64,000 nucleotides of DNA from Melioribacter sp. (GTDB taxonomy: Bacteria > Bacteroidota > Ignavibacteria > Ignavibacteriales > Melioribacteraceae): positions 1 through 64,000 of the forward strand of contig JAHEZQ010000020.1 in the NCBI GenBank assembly GCA_023250955.1, given 5' to 3'. Below, one piece after another: positions 35,325-45,895 of the stretch. Position numbers and translations under genes: made by a program. The notes under the pieces are model-generated. The model had not been told where the DNA came from. It did not search any database and worked only from the letters and a program-made list of their open reading frames with translations. Position 1 is the stretch's first letter, and each line of letters starts with the position of its first letter.

Positions 35325-37424
35325 ATGACCCTACTCAATAAAAATTCTAACCGCCTTAGCAAAGAAAAAAGTCCTTACTTGTTGCAACATGCTCACAATC
35401 CTGTTGATTGGTTCCCGTGGAGCGAAGAGGCATTTGAGAAAGCTAAAAGAGAAAACAAACCGGTATTTTTATCAATCGGTTATTCTACATGCCATTGGTG
35501 TCACGTGATGGAACGCGAATCATTTGAAGATAATGAAACTGCAGAACTAATGAACAAAGTCTTTGTTTCAATCAAAGTAGATCGCGAGGAACGACCTGAT
35601 ATTGATAACATTTACATGACCGTTTGTCAAATGATGACCGGAAGCGGCGGCTGGCCATTATCAATTATAATGACACCCGATAAAAAATCATTTTTCAGCG
35701 GAACATATTTTCCAAAAGAAGGCAAATACGGAAGAATTGGTTTCAAAGAATTAATAAATAATATTAACGAAGCTTGGATAAATAAAAGAAGTGAAATTGA
35801 ATCAAGCGCAGATGAACTTACAAATTATCTTCAAAAGATAAATAGCTCGTCAGGAGTAGCAATAAAATTAAATCCAGATATTTTTAACATTGCTTATAAT
35901 AATTTTGAAACACGATTTGATCCGGTTAATGGAGGATTTGGAAGCTCACCAAAATTTCCTTCGCCTCATAATTTAATGTTTCTACTACGTTACTGGAAAA
36001 GATCCGGTGATAATAAGGCATTAGAGATCGTTACAAAAACTCTAACGGAAATGCGTAAGGGTGGGATTTTTGATCAAGTCGGATTTGGTTTTCATCGGTA
36101 TTCTACAGATAGGAATTGGCTTGTACCCCATTTTGAAAAAATGCTTTACGATCAAGCACTTCTAATAATAGCTTATTCAGAAACTTATCAAGCGACACAA
36201 AATATTGATTTCAAAAAAACTGCAGAAGAAATTATTCAATATGTGTTACGTGATATGACTTCTCCCGAAGGAGGATTCTACTCCGCTGAGGATGCCGATA
36301 GTGAAAGTGAGGAAGGTAAATTTTATTTATGGACCGAAGACGAGTTGTTAATAATACTCGAGCAAGATGATGCCAATCTTGTCTTCAAAGTTTTCAACAC
36401 CAATCCTAATGGAAATTTTCACGAAGAGGCAACAGGTAAATCTTCCGGTGATAATATTTTACATTTATCTAAACCATTAGACGAACTAGCCATAAATCTT
36501 AACATTGACAAGAACAATTTGATTCAGAGATTAGAATCAATCCGACTAAAACTACTTAATGAAAGAGAGAATCGTGTTCATCCCTATAAAGACGATAAGA
36601 CTCTAACTGACTGGAATGGGCTAATGATAGCGGCACTTGCTAAAGCCGGAAGTATTTTTAACAACGACGATTATATTGTTGCGGCAGAAAAGAGTTTTTC
36701 TTTTATTGAAAAATATTTGACAAACAAAGACGGGAAATTATTACACAGATACCGGGATGGTGATTCAAGTATCACAGGTAATATTGATGATTACGCTTTT
36801 TTGATTTGGGGATTGATTGAATTGTATGAAGCAACTTTTCAAGCAAATTATTTGATTAAAGCTGTTGAACTAACCAACTCTGTTCTAAAGTATTTCTGGG
36901 ATGAAACGAACGGCGGATTTTTCTTCACTCCGGCCTTTGGCGAAAAGCTTTTAGTTAGGACAAAAGAAATTTATGACGGTGCAATTCCTTCGGGTAATTC
37001 GGTTATGCTCTATAATCTAATTCGTATTGCCAGAATGACTTCGGTTTCCATTTATGAAGATTATGCCAATAAATTGCTGGATTATTTCTCTGATTCTGTT
37101 CAGAAGGCGTCTTCCGGCTTTTCTTTTTTTCTTTCTGCTTTTGAATTTATGATTGGTCCGAGTTATGAAATTATTGTCGCCGGAGATAGAAATAATCCTG
37201 AAACACAAAATATTATCAATTCCATCAAACAAAAGTTTATACCGAGTAAAGTATTATTGTTAAAAGATCCAACAAGTATAGAATATTCTCCACCTTTTGA
37301 ATATTTGAATTCATACGATCAGATTAATTCTAAACCTGCTATTTATATCTGTAAGAATTTTATTTGTAATTTACCAACAACTAATATCAACGAAGCGCTT
37401 CGATTACTAGGAGTTTCTCAGTAA
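35325..37424 (+). CDS. DUF255 thioredoxin-domain/(alpha/alpha)6-barrel protein (YyaL/SPATA20-like)
   Basis: A 699-residue cytosolic protein. Residues 1-165 are the DUF255 thioredoxin-like domain ([67 protein letters not shown]). The remainder is an alpha/alpha barrel resembling GlcNAc 2-epimerase folds ([71 protein letters not shown]). Full family length. Its biological role remains poorly defined; no signal peptide. Confidence 0.92.
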   Translation: MTLLNKNSNRLSKEKSPYLLQHAHNPVDWFPWSEEAFEKAKRENKPVFLSIGYSTCHWCHVMERESFEDNETAELMNKVFVSIKVDREERPDIDNIYMTVCQMMTGSGGWPLSIIMTPDKKSFFSGTYFPKEGKYGRIGFKELINNINEAWINKRSEIESSADELTNYLQKINSSSGVAIKLNPDIFNIAYNNFETRFDPVNGGFGSSPKFPSPHNLMFLLRYWKRSGDNKALEIVTKTLTEMRKGGIFDQVGFGFHRYSTDRNWLVPHFEKMLYDQALLIIAYSETYQATQNIDFKKTAEEIIQYVLRDMTSPEGGFYSAEDADSESEEGKFYLWTEDELLIILEQDDANLVFKVFNTNPNGNFHEEATGKSSGDNILHLSKPLDELAINLNIDKNNLIQRLESIRLKLLNERENRVHPYKDDKTLTDWNGLMIAALAKAGSIFNNDDYIVAAEKSFSFIEKYLTNKDGKLLHRYRDGDSSITGNIDDYAFLIWGLIELYEATFQANYLIKAVELTNSVLKYFWDETNGGFFFTPAFGEKLLVRTKEIYDGAIPSGNSVMLYNLIRIARMTSVSIYEDYANKLLDYFSDSVQKASSGFSFFLSAFEFMIGPSYEIIVAGDRNNPETQNIINSIKQKFIPSKVLLLKDPTSIEYSPPFEYLNSYDQINSKPAIYICKNFICNLPTTNINEALRLLGVSQ

Positions 37425-37534
37425 GTACACTGTAATCAATTTTTATTTTTCTTATACACAAAAGCATTCCTTTGATTCAAATAATTTTATAAATATTTTC
37501 CTCACGCAATAATCCAAGACTAACGGAGATTAAT

Positions 37535-38965
37535 ATGAAACTACAAAAAATTTTATTTCTTATTTCTGTTTTTTTATTTCTAAGTGTTTCTATTTACGCG
37601 CAAATCAAAAAAGAAGAACTGATGAAGACCGTTGAGTTCCTTGCAAGCAAAGAACTTGCGGGAAGACTTCCCGGCAGTGAAGGTTACACCAAAGCGGCTA
37701 ATTTCATTACAGGAGAATTAGCTAAACTAAAAATTAAACCCGGCGGCGATGAAAGCTATTTTCAAAAATTAAAAGTTGAGTACAATGAAATATTAGCCTC
37801 AGAACATTTTTCTGTGATTAAAGATGGAAAGACAATCAATTATAAAATTGGTGATGATTACGCTTACCGCGGATTTACTGGTGCAGGAAAATTTATTGCC
37901 CCGGTTGTTTTCTGCGGATACGGTTTATCTCAACCTGCATTAGGTTATGATGATTATTCCGGAATTGACGTAAAAGGAAAAGTTGTTCTGGCATTTAAGT
38001 ACAACCCAAAATGGAACATTGATGGGAAAAATTTTACAAGTGGAAATCCGCGTGAGAAAGCTATTGTTGCAGCTGATCATGGTGCAATCGGAATATTATT
38101 CGTTTCATTTCCTAATGATGCAGAGCCCCAAGCGCCGATTGGAAGCGTTATACATGGCGATGGCGAACAGATGATAAATTTTCCGGAGATACATATTGAT
38201 CTACCTGTAGCAGATGGAATATTTAGCGGATGCAACCACACATTAAAAGATTTGCAAACATTAATTGACTCAACAAAAAAACCGTTCTCTATACAGCTTA
38301 TTCCAAAAGTTGATATTGAAGTGCACACGAAGTATGAAAAGGAAAAAGAGGTTGTAAATGTTGTGGGAATGATCGAAGGAAGTGATCCTGATCTCAAGAA
38401 CGAGTATTTGATTATCGGTGCACATCTCGATCACGTTGGCAGTCAAGCAAGTAAAATTTATTTTCCGGGCGCTAACGATAATGCATCGGGTTCGGCAGCA
38501 TTACTGCAAATTGCCCGCGAATTTAATAGAACTAATGAAAAACCGAAACGTTCTATTATTTTTGTTTTTTTTGCGAGTGAAGAGCAGGGATTATATGGGG
38601 CAAAATATTTTTCAGAACATATGAAGTTTTCAAAAGAAAAAGTTAGAGCAATGATCAATCTTGATTGTGTCGGTTACGGTGATAGTATTCAGATAGGCGG
38701 AGGAGAAAGCGCAACAACACTTTGGAACATCGCAAAACAAATTGATAACGAAAATGATAAACTTCTGATAACCAGAACATGGAAAGGCGGCGGTGCTGAT
38801 GCTGAACCATTCTACGAAAAAGGAATACAAACTTTGTACTTCGTCACAACAAACAGCTATAAACACCTTCACATGCTTTCAGACAAACCCAAAACACTAA
38901 ATCCCAATTTACTTGAAGCGATTACCAAATTAGCTTATAAAACAATTGTAAAAATTGCTGAATAA
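37535..38965 (+). CDS. Exported M28-family zinc aminopeptidase with PA domain
   Basis: A 476-residue secreted metallopeptidase. A signal peptide (QKILFLISVFLFLSVSIYAQ) is followed by an N-terminal M28 part, a PA insertion (~130-235; GYDDYSGIDVKGKVVLAF) and the di-zinc catalytic half. Ligands are seen in IIGAHLDHVG, GANDNASGSAALLQIA, FFASEEQGLYGAKYF, NLDCVGYG and a C-terminal HLHM. It probably trims peptides in the periplasm or outside. GGAGAT precedes the ATG. Confidence 0.92.
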   Translation: MKLQKILFLISVFLFLSVSIYAQIKKEELMKTVEFLASKELAGRLPGSEGYTKAANFITGELAKLKIKPGGDESYFQKLKVEYNEILASEHFSVIKDGKTINYKIGDDYAYRGFTGAGKFIAPVVFCGYGLSQPALGYDDYSGIDVKGKVVLAFKYNPKWNIDGKNFTSGNPREKAIVAADHGAIGILFVSFPNDAEPQAPIGSVIHGDGEQMINFPEIHIDLPVADGIFSGCNHTLKDLQTLIDSTKKPFSIQLIPKVDIEVHTKYEKEKEVVNVVGMIEGSDPDLKNEYLIIGAHLDHVGSQASKIYFPGANDNASGSAALLQIAREFNRTNEKPKRSIIFVFFASEEQGLYGAKYFSEHMKFSKEKVRAMINLDCVGYGDSIQIGGGESATTLWNIAKQIDNENDKLLITRTWKGGGADAEPFYEKGIQTLYFVTTNSYKHLHMLSDKPKTLNPNLLEAITKLAYKTIVKIAE

Positions 38966-38972
38966 TATAATT

Positions 38973-39001
38973 GTAGTGGATGCAAAGTTTGCATCCACTA
39001 C
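38973..39001. repeat. REP-type hairpin upstream of the RAYT gene
   Basis: GTAGTGGATGCAAA, one G, then its exact reverse complement: a perfect 14-bp stem. It is 30 nt before the transposase start at 39031, and its right arm contains a misleading ATG at 38980. Related copies lie at 39283 and 39547. Confidence 0.88.
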
Positions 39002-39030
39002 TACAAATAAATTATCGGGGAATTATTTTT

Positions 39031-39540
39031 ATGTGGGGGAGAAAGAAAAACAGACTACAAGAATTCGATTACTCACAATCTGGGTATTATTTTGTTACAC
39101 TCTGCACTAATAATCATAAATTATTTTTTGGTAAAATAATTAATGGTAAAATGATACTAAATCAGTTTGGGGAATCAATTACAAGTAATTGGATTAAAAT
39201 TCAAACTCTTCACAATAATATTGAATTGGATGAATTTGTTATTATGCCAAATCATATTCACGGAATTATCATTATTAATTATGTAGGGGACGCAAAATTT
39301 GCGTCCCCTACTATGGATAGAACAAAGATGTTATTATCAAAAATTATTCAACAGTTTAAAAGGGCTTGTACAATTGAAATAAAAAATAAATTATCCTTTC
39401 GCTTACCATTATGGCAACGTTCTTATTATGATAGAATCATTCGTAATGAAAAAGAGCTATATCAAATCAGAAAATATATCCTCCAGAATCTCCTTAAATG
39501 GGAAATAGAAAATCATTCGATTAAAAATTTAGAGCTGTAA
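39031..39540 (+). CDS. REP-associated tyrosine transposase (Y1/IS200-like, RAYT)
   Basis: A 169-residue HUH single-strand transposase. Residues include GYYFVTLCTNNHKLFFGKI, EFVIMPNHIHGIIII (the HIH metal motif) and LWQRSYYDRIIRNEKELYQI followed by RKYILQNLLKW (catalytic Tyr helix). ATG at 39031 gives MWGRKKNRLQEFDYSQSGYY, the family start. REP hairpins flank it on both sides, and a third forms codons 85-94 (VGDAKFASPT) between the HUH and tyrosine motifs. RAYTs are usually host-fixed and move REPs, not themselves. Confidence 0.92.
   Translation: MWGRKKNRLQEFDYSQSGYYFVTLCTNNHKLFFGKIINGKMILNQFGESITSNWIKIQTLHNNIELDEFVIMPNHIHGIIIINYVGDAKFASPTMDRTKMLLSKIIQQFKRACTIEIKNKLSFRLPLWQRSYYDRIIRNEKELYQIRKYILQNLLKWEIENHSIKNLEL
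39283..39311. repeat. REP-type hairpin inside the RAYT coding sequence
   Basis: GTAGGGGACGCAAA, A, then the exact reverse complement. It differs from the upstream copy by paired changes (GT/AC to GG/CC near the tip of the arms, T-A to C-G further in), so base pairing is kept. It is read through in frame as VGDAKFASPT. Confidence 0.9.
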
Positions 39541-39546
39541 CAAATT

Positions 39547-39575
39547 GTAAGGGATGCAAACTTTGCATTCCTTAC
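39547..39575. repeat. REP-type hairpin downstream of the RAYT gene
   Basis: GTAAGGGATGCAAA, C, TTTGCATTCCTTAC: a 14-bp stem with one G:T pair, 6 nt after the transposase stop. A half copy (TTTGCGTCCACTAC, 39613-39626) follows without a left arm. Confidence 0.85.
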
Positions 39576-39636
39576 GGTTAATTTATACTTTTTCAAAAAA
39601 CGGAAGACAGAGTTTGCGTCCACTACTTCTTTAAAA

Positions 39637-39669
39637 AAACAAAACCCCGCCATAGGCGGGGCTTTGTTT
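39637..39669. terminator. Bidirectional terminator between the RAYT and the T9SS giant
   Basis: CCCCGCC-ATA-GGCGGGG, extended by AAACAAAA and CTTTGTTT arms, gives a strong stem with A-rich and T-rich flanks on either side. It can end transcription from both convergent genes. Confidence 0.85.
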
Positions 39670-39703
39670 GCTAATAGCTAAAAAGCTTGTAGCTAATTGC
39701 TGA

Positions 39704-42700
39704 TTACTTCATCAATAACATCTTCTTAACTTGTACAAAGTTATCAGCTTCGATTCTGTAGATATACATACCACTTGAGAGTTTTGTAGCATTGAAATCA
39801 ACTGTATGATATCCAGCAGGCATTACTTTACTAATCAATGTTTCAACTTCTTGACCTAATACGTTATAGATCTTAAGTGTAACATTAGATTCTTTCGGTA
39901 ATGCAAACTTAATATTGGTTGTAGGATTGAATGGATTCGGGAAATTCTGATAGAGTGCGAACTCTGTCGGAATAGCGTCCTCAGCAACATCTGTCAAACC
40001 AACATTAACAGCAAAACTGTAAGCAAAGAAATCATTGTTAGCAGCATCACTTGCTGTAATGGTAACAATACAATCACCAATTGCAACTGGAGAAATTGCT
40101 AATGTAGCACCAACTACAGGATTAACAACAGTAGCGATATTTGTATTTGATGACTGTGCTTTATATGATAACTGACCAACGTTTCCTTTGAATACATTTG
40201 TTAATAGATAATTCTTTGTACCAGCTGAAAGAACTAACCATTGTTTTGGAATTGCAGTCTTGATAGAAATATTAGATTTAATACCAAGTGTAAATACTGC
40301 ACCGCCAAGTCTTAATCCAGCATTAGCACCTCTCTGGATAATTGTTGGGCTAGTTCCGTTCATTGAGTTATCGTATGAACCATTAGTGCCCTGTAATAAC
40401 CAATCGTTAGATACGTCTGTAATAGCACCATGTCTACGGATAATTCTTAGATTAGCAACTGCATCAAAATCTGTAAATGCGGTAGCTGTCAACTCTAAAT
40501 CAAATGGAGTTGTAGGACCAACACTGAATGGTGTAGATGCAATTGTCCAATAGAAGTTAGGATATCTAGCAACATCAATACCTGTAGCAACACCATCTGT
40601 AATTGGCAAGCCAACTGCGCCACCAGGATTTCCATCAAATGCAGCTACTGTTAAGGTAGCGTTTGGTGTTGTTGGTAATCCGAATGCAGGATTAAATGTT
40701 ACAGCAGCTAACTTATAAAGTGTCAATGTACCAACTGGGAATTCTTGTCTTGGTTCAGATGAACCTGCTAAACCAGGACCACCAGCGTTGAACAATGTTT
40801 TAGCAAGATTTCCAACAACGTGACTGATGTTTGTACCTGTTACAGCAGCTCTTGTAAATCCTTGTCCACCGCCAAATGCAGGAACGAACATGTTAAAGGT
40901 ATTAGCACCTGTAACAAATAAACCGTTAGCAAAAGTTGTTACTGCTCTTGTAGCTAAATTACCGCCAGCTAAAGTAACAGTGTTTGTATTATTAGTTTTG
41001 TTAAATGTCAAACCACCAACTGTTGCGCCTACAGATGGAACAGTTAAAGTAGCATTAGCTGAACCAACAAATGCTAAATTAGATGTAGCAGCCATACTGC
41101 CGCCAGTACCAACTGTAACATTGGCAGAAGCAGTAATGGTACCATTTGTATGTGCACCATTAATAGCAACATTACCTGTACTTGTTAAATTACCATTAAA
41201 TGCAGCAATTGTAGAAGCTCCACTAACAGTAGCTCCAGTAGCAGATGTTGTTGTTGCAGTACCATACAATGCCTGTCCAAATGGACCGGCTAAGGTCATT
41301 GTTGCTGCAGTAACGTTAACGTTCATAATTGAAGCAGCAGCAGCAGAAGTAAGTGTACCAGTTACTGCTAATGTACCAGCAACGTTGCTTGTAGCAGGTG
41401 CTGTTGGATTAGTTTCACTTGATAAGATACCTCTTGTAAGTGTAGCACTTGTTGCGTTTGTTACGCTAAGTGTTTTGCCATTAAGGTCAAATCTAACATC
41501 ATTAATCGGAGTTGTTGAGTTACCTGATGCAAGAACGAGATCACCGCATGAATTGTTTGCATTAAGTTTAAGACCTACGGTTGTAGCACCGGTATTGCTG
41601 TTTACATTCAATACACTTACAAAACCAGCAGTCGTAGGATACTCACGATTAGTGATTGTTCTAAATGCTGTGTTTGAATATGTCAATGTAACTGGACCAC
41701 CAGCTAAACCTGTAACAGTAGTACTTCCAGAATTTAGAAGATTACCATCACGTACGTTTACTGTGGAAGCAGCACCCATTGTTATACCATAGATAGTACC
41801 TGCAGTAAATTCGAAATCATAATCGCCTGTATATAAATATAATGTTCCTGTAACGGTAACAGGCTTAGATGCATTAACAGGAATTGCAGCTGTATTGTTA
41901 ACATATAAGTTTCTAACTGACAATGGAGTTGTTGCTGTTCCGGGCATTTCTAATGCAGGAGTAATTGCTCCAGCAGCAGTGTATTGAACATCTACAACAC
42001 CAGCAAATGTTGGAAGTGCGCTAAGAATTCCAAGATTATTCATTCTCTTTATCAACGCGCCATCACCAACAGTCAACTTACCTGCAGCAGCTGTTACATC
42101 ACCTGTATTTGCAAGAACAAGTCTGTTAGAAATTGTGAACGCATTATTATTTGGAGTAGCGGCTAATGTTAAATTACCGGTATTATTAACACGAACGTTC
42201 GGGAATGATAAACCAGTTGCCGTTGTGCTTAATGCTAGATTTGCAACGTTATCGAATACGAATTCACCGTTTGAATTATCAGTAGCGGTAATTGTATTTG
42301 ATGTTGTAGCTGTAAATGTACCAGCAACAAAAGTAAATCCAGCAATACCATTAACAATAACATCCATATTACCAAGTGCCAATGTACCGCTAGTAGAAGT
42401 AAATGAACTGGTTGTTAAGCTAGGAGGAGTAGAAGTGCCAGTATTATTTACTAAGGTAGCAGTGTTTGTTGTATTCTTCAATTGGAAATTAGGAACGGTT
42501 AAAGAACCACCTAAATTAATATTTGTAGCTCCAGTAACTATTGTTGTTCCAGTTCCAGTGTATGTTCCACCAAAAATGTTCCAAGTACCACCAGCGAGAG
42601 TGAAATTATTTGCACCCATTGCTAAGAAACCTGCTGTTGGTGTTGCATCATAATCTTGGAACGTGTCGCTCACACCGCTATTGCCGGTTTGTGTAACTGT

Positions 42701-45700
42701 TGAACCATTAGCAATCATTATCTTAGGAACAAATGTACTTCCAGTACTAAGATTTGCGGAAGCATTGAAAACTAACCATCCTTTTGTTGTTGCACCAGTA
42801 GCTAAGAAACTACCACCAGTAACTACACCAAAAGTACCACCGGTTACATATAGGTTTTGATTTGCAAAGTCGAATGTACTACCAGTACCCATTGCAAATG
42901 ATGTTGAAACTTTTGCATCAGCGGTTAAAACTACTTTACCACCTGTCAAACTAAAGTTTGCAACAGTACCGATGTTTCCGGTTGCCCATGCTTGCATACC
43001 AAGATTTACTGTACCAGCTACGCCATTTAAAGTAGTAATTGTTTTAAGATTGTTAACATTATAAGTAGCTGAAGTTGTGCCTGTATTAACAGTCATTATT
43101 GCAATTGCAGCAGCATCAGCAGGTGCAGTTTGATTGGTTCCGCCATTGACAGTTCCATCTCCTTGTAAAGAGAAGTTTGCACCACCTGGTGAAGTGATTG
43201 ATCCTGTAATTGTATGTGTAACTGCTGAACCAGTTGATACTAAATCATCTACTCCAGCGCCACCAGATAATTGAAGTGTTGAGCTGTTACCAACATTTAA
43301 ATTTCCGGAGAATGTATAAAATCCAGCAACCGGGAAGTTAACTGCGCCTGTTGTAGCTGAAACTGTAAGGTTAACAACATAAGGAGTTGTACCAACTACA
43401 AATTCAGAACCAACATTGAATGGACCAGCAGCAACAGATCCAACACTAAAATACTCAAGATTATATGTAGTATTTGTTAAGTTGAATGTACCACCATTTG
43501 GAGTAATAGGAGCGCCGTCTGCGGCTGCATCTGTATTAGCATCAGCCATATTTCTGCGAATGGTAGAAGTTCCATATAGATTTGATGGATTAAATGAATT
43601 TCCAGCATTGATACGAATTGTTCCGGAAGTTAATGTTAAAATACCAGAGAAATTAACTTGTCCGCTCGATGTGTTAACAACGTCAACAAATTGAGTAGGA
43701 ACAGTTAATCTAACTTCCATATTAGAACAAGTACCATTACCGGTAATGTTAAAATAATTTGTAGCTGTATTGCTTGGGCCTAAGAATATAATTCCGCCAC
43801 CGCCAGAAGCTGTGAAGTTACCAGTGTTGGTAAGAGTATTTGCACCAGCAGCTTGACCAAGCATTCTAATGTTATATGTACCAAGATTTACAGTAGTATT
43901 AGATACTATCTGGCAATCATTAAGTACTTCTAGTGAACCATTAATAAATGATACAGCAGTATTTGTTGTAGTTGTTAAAAATCTATATGCTTGCATGTTT
44001 GTACCACCGGAGAACGTTTGAGCAATACCACCGCTGAAACGGAGGTTTCCGGTTGAAGGTACAATTGTACCAGCATTTCTTGTAAAGTTTGTTTTTAGAT
44101 CTAACGATGAAAGTGTTCCCCAAGTAAAGGTTCCACCATTCTGTAAAAAGTCAGCGGTTGTACGTGTAGTAGAATTGTTCTGTAACGTATATCCGCCACC
44201 GCTTATTGTTAGACCTTTAAGGTTGGTTGTTCCAGGAGCTGATGTTACAGTACCTAGGACAACTGTAGTTAAACCTGTAACCGTTACATCTGTACCGGTC
44301 CAAGGTGCAAAGGTAATTCCACCAGCGTTTGATGTAATATTACCGTTAACCTGTGTAGCATGAAGTGTTAATAAACCAGCACCGTTTTTCTGAAGGTTTG
44401 GAATCTGTCCCGTACCTCCAGTTTCTCTTAAAGTTGTTGCATTAGCAACGGTGAAAACTAATAACCCGCTGCCAACTGAAGAGCTGGTTATATTTCCATT
44501 ATTAGTATGAACTGCAGCGCCTGATAGTGTGAGAGTAAGTGTATTACCACCAAGAGCAATTGTATGTCCGGTATTGTTTACCAAAGCACCTTTTATTGTT
44601 ACCGGACCATTAACGTTTACTGTTCCGGCAGCTGCAGCGTCAGTTAAACTACCAGAAATTGTAGTTACAACTGAGCTTCCGCCTAAATTATAAATTCCGG
44701 TACTATTATTAACAAGGTTAATCGCAGGAGTTCTTGCAGCTGTAAAATCTGATATGGTACCAGAACCATCATCAACTGCTGTAACTGTTTCTGCAACTCC
44801 ACCTGAAAGTGTAAAAGTTCCGCCTAATGCATTGTAGAAAGTAGAAATATGAACAGCATCATCAGAATAACCAGCACCTTCACTATCAAATTGAGTTAGA
44901 GATAAAGGACCGGTTACTAATATTTTACCTGTACTAGAATTATGTACAGTGTAGGTACCACCTGGATCGTTTGCTGTAAGTGTTGATCTAACAGTTAGAC
45001 CGCCGGCAAAAGTAAACGTTCCGGTTCCGTTATTTCTAATTTGAGGTGTTACAGTTGCTGGGCCTGCGGCTTCAGCTGCTGCAACATATAGTAAAATAGC
45101 GCCGTTAAATGTTCCACTGGTATTTGTGGTCTGGAAGATACCGCCAGCAGTATAACCGAAATTAATTGCACTATTAAATGTTACTGTTTTACTTGCAGCA
45201 GTAGCGCTTAAGTTCAAAGTTCCAAGTAGTGAAGGAACTTCACCGCCAGCTGTTAAAGAAACTGCATTTGTATAATTCAATGTTCTGTTTACAGCAGTAA
45301 AGGTTGGTGTTCCAACAATGGTGCCTGCCGTAACATTAATTACAGTATAATTTACACCAATGGTAAATCCGCCAGCACCCATTCCGCTTACATTTAAAGT
45401 ACCGCTAAGTAAATTAAGATTATTTGCATTACCTGTAGTATTTAAAACTACAGTGTTCACACCAGCAACAGCCGGTTGGAATGTCATAGTGCCAGCACCG
45501 ATGTCTAATTTGAAACCATCAGCACCACCACCACCTTGTCCGTCTAGTGTTGCAGTATTATTTGAGTTATAAGTTTGAACAATAAAGGTCATACTTTTGT
45601 CGACGGTGTTGAAAAGAAATCCATCAGCATCAGTAATGCCTCCCGATCCAGCAAAGTGATAAGCACCAGCAGCCATATAGACTGTAGCACCATCAGCAAA

Positions 45701-45895
45701 TGCCGAGAACGCGCCTTCTAGGGTTCTCATAGGACCAGTACCCAAAGGATTGTTCGTAGGATTCACTCCCGTATATGTGTCATCACCGTCAGTAGAATTC
45801 AAGTATCTTACGGTTTGACCATAGGAGAGAGAACTTATTACGATCGTAAAAAGAAAGACGAGCGTACTAAGTCTGAACAGGTTTTTGAAATTCAT
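39704..45895 (-). CDS. 2063-residue secreted beta-helix/repeat protein with type IX sorting domain
   Basis: An exported surface or extracellular protein. The signal peptide (FRLSTLVFLFTIVISSLSYG) follows GGAGT and ATG 45895. Residues ~30-110 resemble a DUF1565-type right-handed beta-helix opening (RYLNSTDGDDTYTGVNPTNN). The bulk is Thr/Gly/Asn/Val-rich short strand repeats (TLTLTLSGAA, TVNVNGPVTI), poor in Lys and Cys. The last ~85 residues are a Por/T9SS C-terminal domain: LYQNFPNPFNPTTNIKFALP, VTLKIYNVLGQEV, LSSGMYIYRIEADNFVQVKK. It is expected to cross the outer membrane by T9SS. Ligand unknown; adhesin or surface-layer role is guesswork. Confidence 0.9.
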   Translation of the reverse strand: MNFKNLFRLSTLVFLFTIVISSLSYGQTVRYLNSTDGDDTYTGVNPTNNPLGTGPMRTLEGAFSAFADGATVYMAAGAYHFAGSGGITDADGFLFNTVDKSMTFIVQTYNSNNTATLDGQGGGGADGFKLDIGAGTMTFQPAVAGVNTVVLNTTGNANNLNLLSGTLNVSGMGAGGFTIGVNYTVINVTAGTIVGTPTFTAVNRTLNYTNAVSLTAGGEVPSLLGTLNLSATAASKTVTFNSAINFGYTAGGIFQTTNTSGTFNGAILLYVAAAEAAGPATVTPQIRNNGTGTFTFAGGLTVRSTLTANDPGGTYTVHNSSTGKILVTGPLSLTQFDSEGAGYSDDAVHISTFYNALGGTFTLSGGVAETVTAVDDGSGTISDFTAARTPAINLVNNSTGIYNLGGSSVVTTISGSLTDAAAAGTVNVNGPVTIKGALVNNTGHTIALGGNTLTLTLSGAAVHTNNGNITSSSVGSGLLVFTVANATTLRETGGTGQIPNLQKNGAGLLTLHATQVNGNITSNAGGITFAPWTGTDVTVTGLTTVVLGTVTSAPGTTNLKGLTISGGGYTLQNNSTTRTTADFLQNGGTFTWGTLSSLDLKTNFTRNAGTIVPSTGNLRFSGGIAQTFSGGTNMQAYRFLTTTTNTAVSFINGSLEVLNDCQIVSNTTVNLGTYNIRMLGQAAGANTLTNTGNFTASGGGGIIFLGPSNTATNYFNITGNGTCSNMEVRLTVPTQFVDVVNTSSGQVNFSGILTLTSGTIRINAGNSFNPSNLYGTSTIRRNMADANTDAAADGAPITPNGGTFNLTNTTYNLEYFSVGSVAAGPFNVGSEFVVGTTPYVVNLTVSATTGAVNFPVAGFYTFSGNLNVGNSSTLQLSGGAGVDDLVSTGSAVTHTITGSITSPGGANFSLQGDGTVNGGTNQTAPADAAAIAIMTVNTGTTSATYNVNNLKTITTLNGVAGTVNLGMQAWATGNIGTVANFSLTGGKVVLTADAKVSTSFAMGTGSTFDFANQNLYVTGGTFGVVTGGSFLATGATTKGWLVFNASANLSTGSTFVPKIMIANGSTVTQTGNSGVSDTFQDYDATPTAGFLAMGANNFTLAGGTWNIFGGTYTGTGTTIVTGATNINLGGSLTVPNFQLKNTTNTATLVNNTGTSTPPSLTTSSFTSTSGTLALGNMDVIVNGIAGFTFVAGTFTATTSNTITATDNSNGEFVFDNVANLALSTTATGLSFPNVRVNNTGNLTLAATPNNNAFTISNRLVLANTGDVTAAAGKLTVGDGALIKRMNNLGILSALPTFAGVVDVQYTAAGAITPALEMPGTATTPLSVRNLYVNNTAAIPVNASKPVTVTGTLYLYTGDYDFEFTAGTIYGITMGAASTVNVRDGNLLNSGSTTVTGLAGGPVTLTYSNTAFRTITNREYPTTAGFVSVLNVNSNTGATTVGLKLNANNSCGDLVLASGNSTTPINDVRFDLNGKTLSVTNATSATLTRGILSSETNPTAPATSNVAGTLAVTGTLTSAAAASIMNVNVTAATMTLAGPFGQALYGTATTTSATGATVSGASTIAAFNGNLTSTGNVAINGAHTNGTITASANVTVGTGGSMAATSNLAFVGSANATLTVPSVGATVGGLTFNKTNNTNTVTLAGGNLATRAVTTFANGLFVTGANTFNMFVPAFGGGQGFTRAAVTGTNISHVVGNLAKTLFNAGGPGLAGSSEPRQEFPVGTLTLYKLAAVTFNPAFGLPTTPNATLTVAAFDGNPGGAVGLPITDGVATGIDVARYPNFYWTIASTPFSVGPTTPFDLELTATAFTDFDAVANLRIIRRHGAITDVSNDWLLQGTNGSYDNSMNGTSPTIIQRGANAGLRLGGAVFTLGIKSNISIKTAIPKQWLVLSAGTKNYLLTNVFKGNVGQLSYKAQSSNTNIATVVNPVVGATLAISPVAIGDCIVTITASDAANNDFFAYSFAVNVGLTDVAEDAIPTEFALYQNFPNPFNPTTNIKFALPKESNVTLKIYNVLGQEVETLISKVMPAGYHTVDFNATKLSSGMYIYRIEADNFVQVKKMLLMK

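Noticed and set aside
38980-39030. Start of the RAYT gene at ATG 38980
   Set aside because: This ATG lies in the arm of the REP hairpin and adds 17 residues not seen in the family. ATG 39031 gives the usual N-terminus.
38973-39626. CRISPR-like repeated elements
   Set aside because: The units are palindromic, unevenly spaced by about 280 nt, one lies inside a gene, and no cas genes are present. They fit REP elements beside a RAYT.
40827-41792. A 321-codon plus-strand reading frame, with several other long ones at 40260-45572
   Set aside because: These are antisense to the T9SS giant. Its Thr/Gly/Asn-rich repeats give Val/Pro/Ala-rich nonsense on the other strand, with no ribosome-binding sites or domains.
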